Positions 15,143 to 22,929 of a stretch of 52,829 nt of DNA are shown in pieces. Source of the stretch: an uncultured Hymenobacter sp. GTDB lineage: Bacteria; Bacteroidota; Bacteroidia; Cytophagales; Hymenobacteraceae. Under the pieces are notes generated by a model, which made no database searches, had not been told where the DNA came from, and saw only the letters and a list, made by a program, of their open reading frames with translations. The translations under genes were made by a program, and so were the position numbers. The DNA lies in contig CAJYPK010000029.1 in the NCBI GenBank assembly GCA_913776615.1, forward strand, positions 1 to 52,829, given 5' to 3'. Numbering within the stretch: the stretch's first letter is position 1; every line of letters begins with the position of its first letter.

Positions 15143-15256
15143 AAACACCCCCGGCAGGGCCACCGGCTTGCACTCAGCCAGTTAGGCCCCGCCGGGAAAA
15201 ATGTGCTTGAACCGACCGTACTTTTTGCCGAACGGATGAAGATTAGCGACTTAGGT

Positions 15257-15287
15257 TTGGTTTTACCAAAAAGCCGCCGTACTTTTG
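15257..15287 (+). promoter_or_regulatory. Promoter of rplU-rpmA (TTG, 20 bp, TACTTTTG)
   Basis: TTG at 15257-15259 and TACTTTTG at 15280-15287 are separated by 20 bp. The start codon follows 34 nt later. It is a good match to the Bacteroidota consensus. Confidence 0.75.
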
Positions 15288-15321
15288 CGTTCCCTTTTGA
15301 GAAACCTCCAGCGGAAATAAG

Positions 15322-15627
15322 ATGTACGCCATTGTTAATATCGCCGGCCAACAGACTAAGGTTGAGGCTAATAAATTTGTTTATGCCAATCGCCTGGCTG
15401 GTAACGTCGGCGACTCGGTAGAGCTGGGCAACGCCCTGCTGACCGATGACAACGGCACCATCAGCGTAGGTGCTCCTACCCTGAACGTAGCCGTAAAAGG
15501 CACCATCGTTGCCCACGTGCAGGGCGACAAAGTTCTGGTGTTCAAAAAGAAGCGCCGCAAGGGCTACAAGAAGCTGAACGGCCACCGTCAGCAGTTCACC
15601 AAAGTTCTGATTAACAGCATTGGGTAA
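15322..15627 (+). CDS. rplU: 50S ribosomal protein L21, 101 aa
   Basis: MYAIVNIAGQQTKVEANKFV and the ending KKRRKGYKKLNGHRQQFTKV are diagnostic for bL21, a large-subunit protein that binds 23S rRNA. Length is normal. It is the first gene of the conserved rplU-rpmA unit and has its own good promoter. The gap to rpmA is occupied by a heptad palindrome. Confidence 0.98.
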   Translation: MYAIVNIAGQQTKVEANKFVYANRLAGNVGDSVELGNALLTDDNGTISVGAPTLNVAVKGTIVAHVQGDKVLVFKKKRRKGYKKLNGHRQQFTKVLINSIG

Positions 15628-15630
15628 TTA

Positions 15631-15721
15631 GTTGTGAGTTAAAAGTTATGAGTTATGAGTTGGCCCCGGCCGCTCAGGCTCTGAACTGGAAACTCATAAT
15701 TCATAACTTCTAACTCATAAC
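15631..15721. repeat. Heptad-repeat palindrome (ATGAGTT type) between rplU and rpmA
   Basis: Two 31-nt arms (15631-15661 and 15691-15721) are near-perfect inverted copies around a 29-nt GC-rich loop. The arms consist of 7-bp units GTGAGTT, AAAAGTT, ATGAGTT, ATGAGTT. The element fills the rplU-rpmA gap and would form a stable hairpin in the mRNA, 3' of rplU and 12 nt before the rpmA start. Confidence 0.8.
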
Positions 15722-15733
15722 TCCCTTACTAAC

Positions 15734-16009
15734 ATGGCACACAAAAAAGGCGTAGGCTCGTCTAACAACGGCCGTGAATCGCATAGCAAACGCCTCGGCG
15801 TAAAAATCTTCGGTGGTCAGTCGCTCATCGCCGGTAACATCATCGTGCGTCAGCGCGGCACCAAGCACCACGCTGGTTCGGGCGTCGGCATGGGCAAAGA
15901 CCACACGCTGTTCGCGCTGGTTGATGGCACCGTACAATTCAAAAAAGGCCGCGACGACCGTTCGTTCGTATCGGTAGTTCCCGTAGCTACGGAAGCTGCT
16001 GCCGCGTAA
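15734..16009 (+). CDS. rpmA: 50S ribosomal protein L27, 91 aa
   Basis: [20 protein letters not shown] and the following [22 protein letters not shown] and [13 protein letters not shown] are canonical bL27. Length is normal. The N-terminus begins directly at A-H-K-K, without the cleaved extension found in Firmicutes. Co-transcribed with rplU and followed by a strong terminator. Confidence 0.98.
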   Translation: MAHKKGVGSSNNGRESHSKRLGVKIFGGQSLIAGNIIVRQRGTKHHAGSGVGMGKDHTLFALVDGTVQFKKGRDDRSFVSVVPVATEAAAA

Positions 16010-16026
16010 CTGCTGGCTTTATCCTT

Positions 16027-16063
16027 AAAAAAGGGCTGCCCCCGACGGGGCAGCCCTTTTTGC
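16027..16063 (+). terminator. Rho-independent terminator after rpmA
   Basis: AAGGGCTGCCCC, loop CGAC, GGGGCAGCCCTT and then TTTG form a strong GC-rich stem with a U-run, 18 nt after the rpmA stop. Confidence 0.9.
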
Positions 16064-16102
16064 GTCTGATTGGGCGGCGCCAGGGACGTCGCGCACGACT
16101 GC

Positions 16103-16753
16103 TTACCAGCCTAGATAAAGGCGGATGTTGGCCTGGCCTCCTACGTTCCAGCGGGTGGCGGAGCCGGGGCGCTCAAAATTGTAATAAGCAGGGGCCAGCA
16201 AACCAGCCCCGGCATTCAGATCATAGTAAGTGTGGCCCCGCAGGCGATGCTGCACTCCCCAGAGCGCGTACACGCCGGGGGTGAGTACGGTGGGCGTAGT
16301 ACGGCGAGCTCGCAAACGAGCAACGGGTAGTTGCGCCCAATCAGTGGTACCCTCCAGGGCCACATAGCGGCCGAAGCGTGGTACGGCCCGCGCCCCTCCC
16401 CCATAGTAATACCGGGCACCCAGCGCGACGTTGGCGGCGGCCAGCGCGTTGCTCCGCGTAGCGCGGCGCCGGGCGGTGGTATAATTGGCCTGCATATCAG
16501 CTTCCAACTGGGTGTACAGGCTGAGGCGCGGGGCTACCCGGTATTCTACCCCGAGTGAGAGCGGCAGCTGTACTTGCCACGACTTGCTATCGTAGGTGTA
16601 GCGCAAATGCGTAAGGCGCAGGCCGACTTTGAGCAACAAGGAGCTGGGACGCTGCACCGAATCGGGCGCGGACCTTTGTGCCAGGGCGGGCCTGGCGAAG
16701 GCCAGCAAGCCAGCCCCCAACAATAAGCTTTTAAAAAGGTACTGGTGGACCAT
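16103..16753 (-). CDS. Outer-membrane beta-barrel-like protein, 216 aa
   Basis: A signal peptide (about residues 1-25, ending ARPALAQ) is followed by alternating hydrophobic/polar strands rich in Tyr, Arg and Gly (for example LSLGVEYRVAPRLSLYTQLE and ALGARYYYGGG). The ending ANIRLYLGW is aromatic, as expected for barrel insertion. This is the architecture of small outer-membrane porin-like proteins of Bacteroidota. No specific family recognised. It faces rpmA, from which the terminator separates it. Confidence 0.7.
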   Translation of the reverse strand: MVHQYLFKSLLLGAGLLAFARPALAQRSAPDSVQRPSSLLLKVGLRLTHLRYTYDSKSWQVQLPLSLGVEYRVAPRLSLYTQLEADMQANYTTARRRATRSNALAAANVALGARYYYGGGARAVPRFGRYVALEGTTDWAQLPVARLRARRTTPTVLTPGVYALWGVQHRLRGHTYYDLNAGAGLLAPAYYNFERPGSATRWNVGGQANIRLYLGW

Positions 16754-16823
16754 AGGCTGAATAAGTTTAGAGACTGAAAATCAGCTCTAAGATACTAGCT
16801 ATCGTCCATAATCAAGCTGATGC

Positions 16824-17459
16824 TCAACGCGCAGCCAGCCGATTGAGAAAATCGCTCACCAATGCCGCGTGACTGACAATGAGAAAGTGCCCCGCACCCG
16901 GCACCAGATAGGCAACGGGGCTATTCCCAACGGGCAGCAGGCGGTCGCGAGTGCCGTGCAGACGCACGGCGGGCTGGCCCGGTCCCTGCCAGCCCAGTAG
17001 CTGGGCCGTGGCCCAGCGAGCAAATTGCGGGTCGGTATCGGCCAGGATCTGGCGCAGCAATCGATATTCGGTACCACCGCGTGCGCCGAAAAACCATTGG
17101 GCCAGCCGGGGTAGCCATTTCAGCAGGCTGAAGGGGAGCAGCCGGTGCAGGCCCGTCGCACCGGCCAGGCGCAGCAGGGGCGGTAGGTCGTGCGGACTGC
17201 CCAAGCTAGAGATCAGCACCACCCGCGCCAACGGCCGCAGCCGCCCAATCTCCTGCGCCAGCAGACCGCCGAACGATACGCCTACCAGCCAGCAAGGCTC
17301 GTCTACCGGTACAGCTTGGGCCAAGCGAGCCGCGTAGTGGGCCAACGCCTCAGTGGGCGACTGCGGCGGCAGCCAGCTGAGTACGCGCACCTCCCCTGTC
17401 AGTCGCAGACGACGAAATACGCGCTCGTCGGCTCCCAGACCGGGAATGAGGTACCACAT
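16824..17459 (-). CDS. Alpha/beta hydrolase, 211 aa
   Basis: LIPGLGADERVF at the N-terminus is the oxyanion-hole strand. LVGVSFGGLLAQEIG supplies the nucleophile elbow with Ser at about residue 65. DRLLP near 170 and VPGAGHFLIV with His near 190 give the acid and base. All three triad positions look present. The gene starts at 17459; directly upstream, in place of a normal leader, is a 100-bp tract of 7-bp repeats, so its expression may vary with repeat number. The substrate is unknown. Confidence 0.85.
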   Translation of the reverse strand: MWYLIPGLGADERVFRRLRLTGEVRVLSWLPPQSPTEALAHYAARLAQAVPVDEPCWLVGVSFGGLLAQEIGRLRPLARVVLISSLGSPHDLPPLLRLAGATGLHRLLPFSLLKWLPRLAQWFFGARGGTEYRLLRQILADTDPQFARWATAQLLGWQGPGQPAVRLHGTRDRLLPVGNSPVAYLVPGAGHFLIVSHAALVSDFLNRLAAR

Positions 17460-17460
17460 T

Positions 17461-17560
17461 ATGAATTATGAATTATGAATTATGAATTATGAATTATGAA
17501 TTATGAATTATGAATTATGAATTATGAATTATGAATTATGAATTATGAATTATGAATTAT
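17461..17560. repeat. Pure 7-bp tandem repeat (ATGAATT)n, about 14 copies
   Basis: One hundred bases of perfect ATGAATT repeat start 2 nt outside the hydrolase start codon at 17459. The same unit builds the arms of the palindromes at 46960 and 15631. Seven is not divisible by three and the repeat contains TAA in rotation, so it is not coding. Slippage here could alter the upstream spacing of the hydrolase gene. Confidence 0.95.
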
Positions 17561-17581
17561 ACTATTTATTTTCATATTCGG

Positions 17582-17664
17582 TATGCTGAGCTTGCCGAAG
17601 CATCTCGCGTGCTGCACTAACTATCTCGTTAGGTGAAGCGAGCGAGATGCTTCGGTAAGCTCAT
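17582..17664. repeat. REP-like palindrome R2 (GTCATGCTGAGC type), decayed copy
   Basis: Arms TATGCTGAGCTTGCCGAAGC at 17582 onward and GCGAGATGCTTCGGTAAGCT ending at 17664 pair with a few mismatches. Same family as 27074, 35963, 41233 and 49698. No gene is seen from 17460 to 17744; the remainder is AT-rich. Confidence 0.75.
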
Positions 17665-17744
17665 CTCGATATACATAAGTATTTGCGTAATTTATATTAC
17701 CCAACAAAATGCAGCCATTCGGCCAGCATTATCCTAGCCTCTGC

Positions 17745-18161
17745 TCACGGGGCTAGCCGGGCGTAGATACCTTCCAGGTAAAAGATGTTGTGCGGCTGAG
17801 GATCGTCGGTTTCGTCGGTGTCGGCGGGGAAGGTGACGGCCAGCTTGAGGGCCACGCCGGGCAGGGACACGGGTGGGTTTTCGGCGGTGGTGTATTCGAG
17901 CAGGCAGGGCCACTCCTCAGCGGTGGCCAAGGCGTCGGCAACCTCTTCGGCCAAGGCTTCGGCACGCTCGCCGGCTACGCGCAGCAGGGTATCGAGGGCG
18001 TGGAACGGCAGGCCGAGGTGAAAGAAATGGTCGTCGTCGTCGCGAAACGTAGTGGCCCACAGAGTTACGTCGTCGGTGTTATCGAAGACGATGGCCGTGA
18101 GGTGGACCTGCTCCACAAAAAAATCGTCGTTGCTGACCAGGGCATCGCTCAGAAGTTTCAC
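17745..18161 (-). CDS. Small acidic protein of unknown function, 138 aa
   Basis: The frame begins at a GTG (18161) and encodes a strongly acidic soluble protein with several Asp/Glu clusters (DDDDHFFHLG, TDETDDP). No signal peptide, no membrane segment and no recognised family. It follows hemW on the same strand with a 60-nt gap and may be co-transcribed. Coding character is good (GC-rich third positions), so the gene is probably real. Confidence 0.6.
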   Translation of the reverse strand: MKLLSDALVSNDDFFVEQVHLTAIVFDNTDDVTLWATTFRDDDDHFFHLGLPFHALDTLLRVAGERAEALAEEVADALATAEEWPCLLEYTTAENPPVSLPGVALKLAVTFPADTDETDDPQPHNIFYLEGIYARLAP

Positions 18162-18221
18162 GGCTGCGCGGGGAAAAGAGAAACAATAGATACCGGCGGC
18201 CCGCCCGGCCGCTTCTGCAAG

Positions 18222-19376
18222 CTACGCCCCAGCGGCCGGTGCCTCGGCAAACAGCTCCAGGGTAATGTGATCGGCCAGCAGCTTGCCAGCGTCGGTGAGG
18301 CGCAGCACGTCGCGTTCCAGCGTAGCCATGCCCTGGTCGGTGAGGCTGGCCAGGTAGTCGGCGCGCTCGGCCAGCAAATTGAGGCCCAGCGCATCACGCA
18401 GGTGGGCCAGGTCGCAGCCCCGGCTGGTGCGGAGAGTCGTGAGCAAATACTCGTTAGCCTGGTCGAGGGGCGAGAGCTGCTCTACGGTGGCCGGCACCTC
18501 ACCACGCTCCAGCACCGCGGCTACGTACTGCGGGTTATTGGCCACGGCGTACTGCCGGCTGCGGCCGTCGAAGGAATGGGCGCTCGGCCCCAGCCCGAGG
18601 TAGGGTACCCCGCGCCAATAGTTGGCATTGTGGCGGCTTTCGCGGCCGGGCTGGCAAAAATTGCTGATTTCATATTGCTCGTAGCCGTGAGCGCGCAGGC
18701 TAGTCAGCAGCGTTTCAAACTGGCGAGCCACAAACTCTTCGGGCGGCGCTACGAACGTACCCTTCCTGAGGCGACGACCGAAGGCCGTATCGGGTTCGAT
18801 GGTCAGCGCGTAGGCCGACACGTGCGGCACGTTCAGTGCGAGTAAGTGGGCCAGGTCGTCTTCCCAAATAGCGTGGCTGGCCGCGGGCACGCCGTAGATG
18901 AGATCCACCGAAATATTTTCGAAGCCCGCCGCCTGCGCCGCCCGCACAGCCTGCCCCGACTCCTGGGCCGAGTGGGCGCGGTTCATCAGCCGCAAGTGCG
19001 GCTCGTGGAAGCTTTGCAGCCCGATGCTGAGGCGATTGACGGGCGAGGCCGCCAGCTCGGCCAGCTTGGCAGGACCGAGGTCGTCGGGATTGGCTTCGAG
19101 CGTAATCTCGGCCTGGGGTGATACCGCGAAATTGGCGTAAATAGCATCGAAGATGCGGGCCAGCTCCGCGCCCGTTAGCAAGGAGGGCGTGCCCCCGCCA
19201 AAATAGATGGTTTGGAGCGGCGCCCCCGCATCGGGCAGGTAATTTTGGCGCAGGGCCATCTCCTTCATTAGCGCTTCCACAAACCGTTCCTTCAGCCCCA
19301 GCGAAGTGCTGAAGTGAAAATCGCAGTAGTGGCAGGCCTGCTTGCAAAACGGGATGTGGAGGTAGAGGCCGGACAT
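18222..19376 (-). CDS. hemW: Radical SAM HemW / coproporphyrinogen III oxidase-like protein, 384 aa
   Basis: MSGLYLHIPFCKQACHYCDF carries the radical-SAM C-x3-C-x2-C cluster-binding motif, with the extra Tyr/Phe-Cys-Asp typical of the HemN/HemW family. IYFGGGTPSLL is the glycine-rich SAM motif. The C-terminal HemN-type domain runs from about residue 290. The absence of a HemN-like N-terminal extension supports HemW, a haem chaperone/transferase, rather than true HemN. The ATG at 19376 is used because a longer frame upstream lacks homology and overlaps the divergent outer-membrane gene's control region. Confidence 0.93.
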   Translation of the reverse strand: MSGLYLHIPFCKQACHYCDFHFSTSLGLKERFVEALMKEMALRQNYLPDAGAPLQTIYFGGGTPSLLTGAELARIFDAIYANFAVSPQAEITLEANPDDLGPAKLAELAASPVNRLSIGLQSFHEPHLRLMNRAHSAQESGQAVRAAQAAGFENISVDLIYGVPAASHAIWEDDLAHLLALNVPHVSAYALTIEPDTAFGRRLRKGTFVAPPEEFVARQFETLLTSLRAHGYEQYEISNFCQPGRESRHNANYWRGVPYLGLGPSAHSFDGRSRQYAVANNPQYVAAVLERGEVPATVEQLSPLDQANEYLLTTLRTSRGCDLAHLRDALGLNLLAERADYLASLTDQGMATLERDVLRLTDAGKLLADHITLELFAEAPAAGA

Positions 19377-19497
19377 AAGGCGAAAGCACGCGATTTTTGC
19401 GGGCGCGGGTGCCGTAAAACAGCGCCGGTCCGCCCATAATTCAACAAAAATCGGGCGGCGGAAATTAAAAGCCGCGCCGTGCGTTTGCTCCCCAGCG

Positions 19498-21378
19498 ATG
19501 GTTCGACTCTTTACCGTATTTCTGTGGAGCTGCTGGCTGGTATTGGGAAGCGCTGGGCAGCTGCGTGCCCAGGCCCCCGGGGCCGGGCCGGGCGTGGCGG
19601 TTCCCAACGCGCCGGCACTGGCCTCGCCGCCTTTACCGCCCCCGGCCAGCCAGCCCACCGCCGCGCCGCGGCAATCGGGCCGGAACCGGGTGCTGAAATT
19701 TGAGACCGAACCGGCCGAGCAGGCGCTGGTGCGCCGCTTACACCCCCGGGCTACCGTGCCCGACTCGCTCACGGCCCTGCGCACGGTGCGCGAGCTAGTG
19801 CTGGCCCTGCAAGCCGATGCCTACCTCACGGCCTCGGCCGATGGCATCCGCTGGGGGCGCGATACGGTGCGGGTGCGCCTGTACGTGGGCGAGCAATTTC
19901 GCTGGGCTTACCTGCACAACGGCAACCTTGGCGATGGCCTGCTCACCCGCGCCGGCTACCGCGAAAAATTCTTCCGGCGCACGCCCTGGCGACCCGCCGA
20001 CTGGGCCAACCTACAGGAGCGCGTGCTGACGGAGGCCGAAAACCAGGGCTACCCCTTCGCCACCGTGGGCCTCGACTCGCTGCAATTGACCGGGCGCGAC
20101 ATTGCCGGCCGCGTGGTGCTCAAGCGCGGGCCGGCAGTGTATTTCGATTCGCTGCAAATAGTGGGCACCAGCAAGACCAAGAAGCGCTTTCTTACTAAAT
20201 ATCTGCAACTTACGCCCGGCTCACCCTACAGCCAGCAGCGCGTGGATGCCGCCGTAGCCCTGCTGCGCCAACTGCCCTACGTGCGCCTGCGCGCCACCCC
20301 CGAAGTGCGCTTCGCCCGCCACCAGGCCCGGGTGTACTTGCTGCTCGACGAGCGGCCATCCAATCAGTTCGATGCCATCGTGGGGCTGCTGCCGGCGACC
20401 GGGACCAGCGGCGTGCAGTTCACGGGCGACGTAACCATCAACCTGCGCAACCTGCGCGGCGGGGGGAAGCAAATGGGGTTACAGTGGCGCAAAACCGACG
20501 CCCTGTCGCAACTGCTGGATGCCAGTTATCTGCATCCCAATATCTTCGGCACGCCGCTGGAAGTGGGCTTTACCTTTAATCTGTACCGGCAAACCGGCAA
20601 TTACCTTACCCTGCGGCCCCGGCTGCAAGTGAGCTACCCGACGGCACGGGCCGGGCGGCTCACGTTTTTTACCGAGCAAAGCAGCTCGCGCCTGCTTCTC
20701 GACGATGACGCCTACAAGAATCTAACGATCCTGCCCAGCTACGTCGATTCAGAATATAGCTCCTACGGGCTGGGCTATTCGCGAGCCAATCTCGACGATC
20801 TGTACTTTCCGCACCGGGGACTATTCGTGAGCCTGCAAGGCGGCGTAGGCACCAAGACTATTCGCCGCAACGCCGCTATCCGGGAGGATCTGTACGCTGG
20901 TTTAAATCTGCGCTCGACGCAGTACAGCTTTGGCGGGCGGGCCGAGCGCTATTGGGCGCTGGGCCGGCAGGGTGTGCTACTAGTACGGGCCCGGGGCGAA
21001 GGCCTGCTCAACCCACAGCTTTTTCTCAACGACCTGTTCCGGCTGGGGGGTCTCAATTCGTTGCGCGGCTTCACCGAAAACCAATTTTACACCAGCACCT
21101 ACGGCGTGGGTACGGTCGAGCTACGGCAGTTCACCGGTCCCGAGGGGTACGTGTTCATTTTCGCCGATCAGGCGCTGCTAAAAGCCTACACGTTTACCGA
21201 CAACCAACTCAGCCTGCCCACTCTCGACTCGCCCACCGGCATGGGCGCGGGCCTGAGCTTCCGCACGGCGGCGGGCCTGTTTCAATTTGTCTATTCAGTA
21301 GGTCGGTCACAGTTTCTGAATACGAGTTTTTCGCTGACTAACTCCAAGATTCACTTTGGGTTGACTAGTCGGTTTTGA
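19498..21378 (+). CDS. BamA/TamA-family outer-membrane protein with POTRA-like repeats, 626 aa
   Basis: A signal peptide (1-25, ending LRAQ) is followed by a proline/alanine-rich linker. POTRA-like domains occupy residues about 60-290 (VYFDSLQIVGTSKTKKRFLT and LRQLPYVRLRATPEV are typical). The C-terminal 16-strand-type barrel includes LGGLNSLRGFTENQF, the loop-6 (V/I)RGF-like signature. The C-terminus HFGLTSRF ends in Phe, as required for BAM insertion. It is shorter than BamA, so it is a TamA-like or accessory member. Divergent from hemW. Confidence 0.88.
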   Translation: MVRLFTVFLWSCWLVLGSAGQLRAQAPGAGPGVAVPNAPALASPPLPPPASQPTAAPRQSGRNRVLKFETEPAEQALVRRLHPRATVPDSLTALRTVRELVLALQADAYLTASADGIRWGRDTVRVRLYVGEQFRWAYLHNGNLGDGLLTRAGYREKFFRRTPWRPADWANLQERVLTEAENQGYPFATVGLDSLQLTGRDIAGRVVLKRGPAVYFDSLQIVGTSKTKKRFLTKYLQLTPGSPYSQQRVDAAVALLRQLPYVRLRATPEVRFARHQARVYLLLDERPSNQFDAIVGLLPATGTSGVQFTGDVTINLRNLRGGGKQMGLQWRKTDALSQLLDASYLHPNIFGTPLEVGFTFNLYRQTGNYLTLRPRLQVSYPTARAGRLTFFTEQSSSRLLLDDDAYKNLTILPSYVDSEYSSYGLGYSRANLDDLYFPHRGLFVSLQGGVGTKTIRRNAAIREDLYAGLNLRSTQYSFGGRAERYWALGRQGVLLVRARGEGLLNPQLFLNDLFRLGGLNSLRGFTENQFYTSTYGVGTVELRQFTGPEGYVFIFADQALLKAYTFTDNQLSLPTLDSPTGMGAGLSFRTAAGLFQFVYSVGRSQFLNTSFSLTNSKIHFGLTSRF

Positions 21379-21581
21379 GGAATTGGGGCGGAAAAAGCCG
21401 GTTGGTTGTTTTGCATTATCTGCCACTTCGTCGGCCCACCGGTCAGGGTGGCACTTTGTTCCCCATCCTGCCTGTGAGCTTCTGCCATATCGACTGAAAA
21501 CCAATACGCTCACCACTCTGTAGAAGCTGGTACGGCATTTGATTAAACAAGGGCGAAGCCACTTAATACGGCTCCTTCCTT

Positions 21582-21971
21582 ATGAAACTTATCAGCCGAG
21601 AATTTATCCGCACTATCGCCCCCCAACTCGACCTCCTAAACACCATCGGCGGCGGCGTGGCCCAGCCCAAGCTGCACGTCAACAAGCGGCCGAAGGGCGT
21701 GGTGCTGCACGTAGCCATGCCCAGCGTGCCGGCTGAGAGCTTCCACGTGGTACTCAAGGATAACCACCTCACCGTGTACGGTGAATACCGCCACGGTCCC
21801 GAAGACCAGCTCGCCGCCCCGCTCTTTGTGCAGACCCTCGACCTGCCCAAAAACCTGGACCTGCTCGGCATCAACGCCACCCACGAAAACGGCGAGCTGC
21901 GCGTAGCCATCCCCTTCCGCGACCCGGCCGCCAGCCAGTCGCGCGAAATCGACATTCAGCCGGGTAGCTAA
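21582..21971 (+). CDS. Hsp20/alpha-crystallin family small heat-shock protein, 129 aa
   Basis: The alpha-crystallin core is visible from residue 30: HVAMPSVPAESFHVVLKDNH for strands 3-5, and HENGELRVAIPF as the terminal A-x-x-x-n-G-x-L-type motif, with Glu-Asn-Gly-Glu-Leu. These proteins hold unfolding proteins in the cytosol as oligomers. The C-terminal tail is short, and the usual I-x-I oligomer motif may be IDIQP. Length is at the low end. The gene has its own terminator downstream. Confidence 0.88.
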   Translation: MKLISREFIRTIAPQLDLLNTIGGGVAQPKLHVNKRPKGVVLHVAMPSVPAESFHVVLKDNHLTVYGEYRHGPEDQLAAPLFVQTLDLPKNLDLLGINATHENGELRVAIPFRDPAASQSREIDIQPGS

Positions 21972-21993
21972 GGCTACCCCGCCCTTCGATACG

Positions 21994-22052
21994 GCCGGGA
22001 CCGACCGGCCACCCTCTCCTACCACGATAACGCCGGGACCGACCGGCCACCC
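21994..22052. repeat. Tandem pair of 21-bp direct repeats after hsp20
   Basis: GCCGGGACCGACCGGCCACC occurs at 21994 and again at 22032, each also containing the small palindrome CCGG-ACC-GACCGG. They lie between the hsp20 stop and its terminator. Function unknown. Confidence 0.6.
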
Positions 22053-22073
22053 CTGGGTTCACCACCTCTTGAG

Positions 22074-22101
22074 AGCCACTGCGATGAGCAGTGGCTTTGT
22101 T
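22074..22101 (+). terminator. Rho-independent terminator after hsp20
   Basis: AGCCACTGC, loop GATGA, AGCAGTGGCT and then TTGTTATTT form a stem with a U-rich tail about 100 nt past the hsp20 stop. Confidence 0.75.
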
Positions 22102-22105
22102 ATTT

Positions 22106-22138
22106 GACCGCGGATTTAACGGATTTAATAGATTGCGG
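22106..22138. repeat. Dispersed short repeat R6 (GACCGCGGATTTAACGGATT type)
   Basis: GACCGCGGATTTAACGGATT plus a decayed third unit. Built of 9-bp units GGATTTAAC. The same element occurs at 29932-29966 and, inverted, at 36092-36133. Confidence 0.7.
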
Positions 22139-22198
22139 GGATGTTGGCGAAGAGTAGGTGCATCCCGGTTTGAGAAGGACTTTTTTTATCTTTTGCTT

Positions 22199-22522
22199 CT
22201 AGTAGAACAGCGGGATAAGCATGCCTAAGCCTACCAGCAGGCTCAGGAAAAGCCAGCCTGGAATCTGCCCCCGGTAGCGGCGCGGCAGTTTATTGCTGAG
22301 TATCAGCACGGCCAGTAGAACCAGTGCTAAGTGCAGCAGTAGGAAAGCCACCGTTTTTACCCAGTTGCTGACGATGGTATTCTCGGGCTGGTATTGGTTG
22401 GCCTCGCCCAGGCCCGCGGTCAAAAATTGCAGTAGATAAAAGGCAGCCGTTTCGAAGGCTACAAAAATTGCGGCGCCCGCCACCAGCGCCAACGGTCCCG
22501 ATTTATCACGCAGCTCAGCCAT
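22199..22522 (-). CDS. Small membrane protein of unknown function, 107 aa
   Basis: Three hydrophobic helices are visible (about residues 10-35, 52-75 and 85-105). The N-terminal MAELRDKSGP looks cytosolic. I do not recognise the family. It lies 31 nt downstream of the VF530 gene on the same strand and could be co-transcribed with it. Confidence 0.6.
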   Translation of the reverse strand: MAELRDKSGPLALVAGAAIFVAFETAAFYLLQFLTAGLGEANQYQPENTIVSNWVKTVAFLLLHLALVLLAVLILSNKLPRRYRGQIPGWLFLSLLVGLGMLIPLFY

Positions 22523-22553
22523 TGCAGCGGTAAGGTATGATGTAATGCGAGCG

Positions 22554-22814
22554 TTAAGGTAGCCGCTGGCCCAGCACCTCGGCCGTGCGCAGGCGCACGT
22601 ACAGATCCTCGACTTTGGTCCGCGCCCACGCCGTGCGCCGCAGGAAGTTGAGGCTGGATTTGATACTCGGGTTCACCGCGAAACAATTGAGGCGTAGGCG
22701 CGCATCGAGCCCGGCAAAGCCGTAGTGCGCTACCAGGTATTCGAGAATGGCGGCCAGCGTCACGCCGTGCAGTTCGCGGATGAGATGGCCGCTGGCATCG
22801 CGGGCTTCAGACAT
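22554..22814 (-). CDS. VF530 family DNA-binding-type protein, 86 aa
   Basis: LHGVTLAAILEYLVAHYGFA and NPSIKSSLNFLRRTAWARTK are the two conserved blocks of the VF530 family, a small helical protein first solved from Aliivibrio fischeri. It is annotated as DNA-binding on structural grounds only. Length is normal. It is divergent from the lysozyme gene, whose -7 box is only 97 nt away. Confidence 0.9.
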   Translation of the reverse strand: MSEARDASGHLIRELHGVTLAAILEYLVAHYGFAGLDARLRLNCFAVNPSIKSSLNFLRRTAWARTKVEDLYVRLRTAEVLGQRLP

Positions 22815-22910
22815 AGGAGTGGTGGGGGAAATGAACTGGAAATGCGCCCGCAGGCTTAAAAGTGCAAGCTACGGCCCCGGCCCCCATACGCGAAGCGTGC
22901 GGCCGTGCGT

Positions 22911-22918
22911 TACTTTTG
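22911..22918 (+). promoter_or_regulatory. -7 promoter element of the lysozyme gene
   Basis: TACTTTTG exactly matches TAnnTTTG and lies 11 nt before the ATG at 22930, leaving only a very short leader. No consensus -33 TTG is visible. Confidence 0.5.
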
Positions 22919-22929
22919 GCCTGCTCCCC

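Noticed and set aside
14912..15321. NrdR box upstream of nrdB
   Set aside because: No ACACwATATATwGTGT-like pair was found in the divergent region.
17461..17560. CRISPR-like repeat array
   Set aside because: The repeat is a pure 7-bp tandem without spacers, and no cas genes are present in the window.
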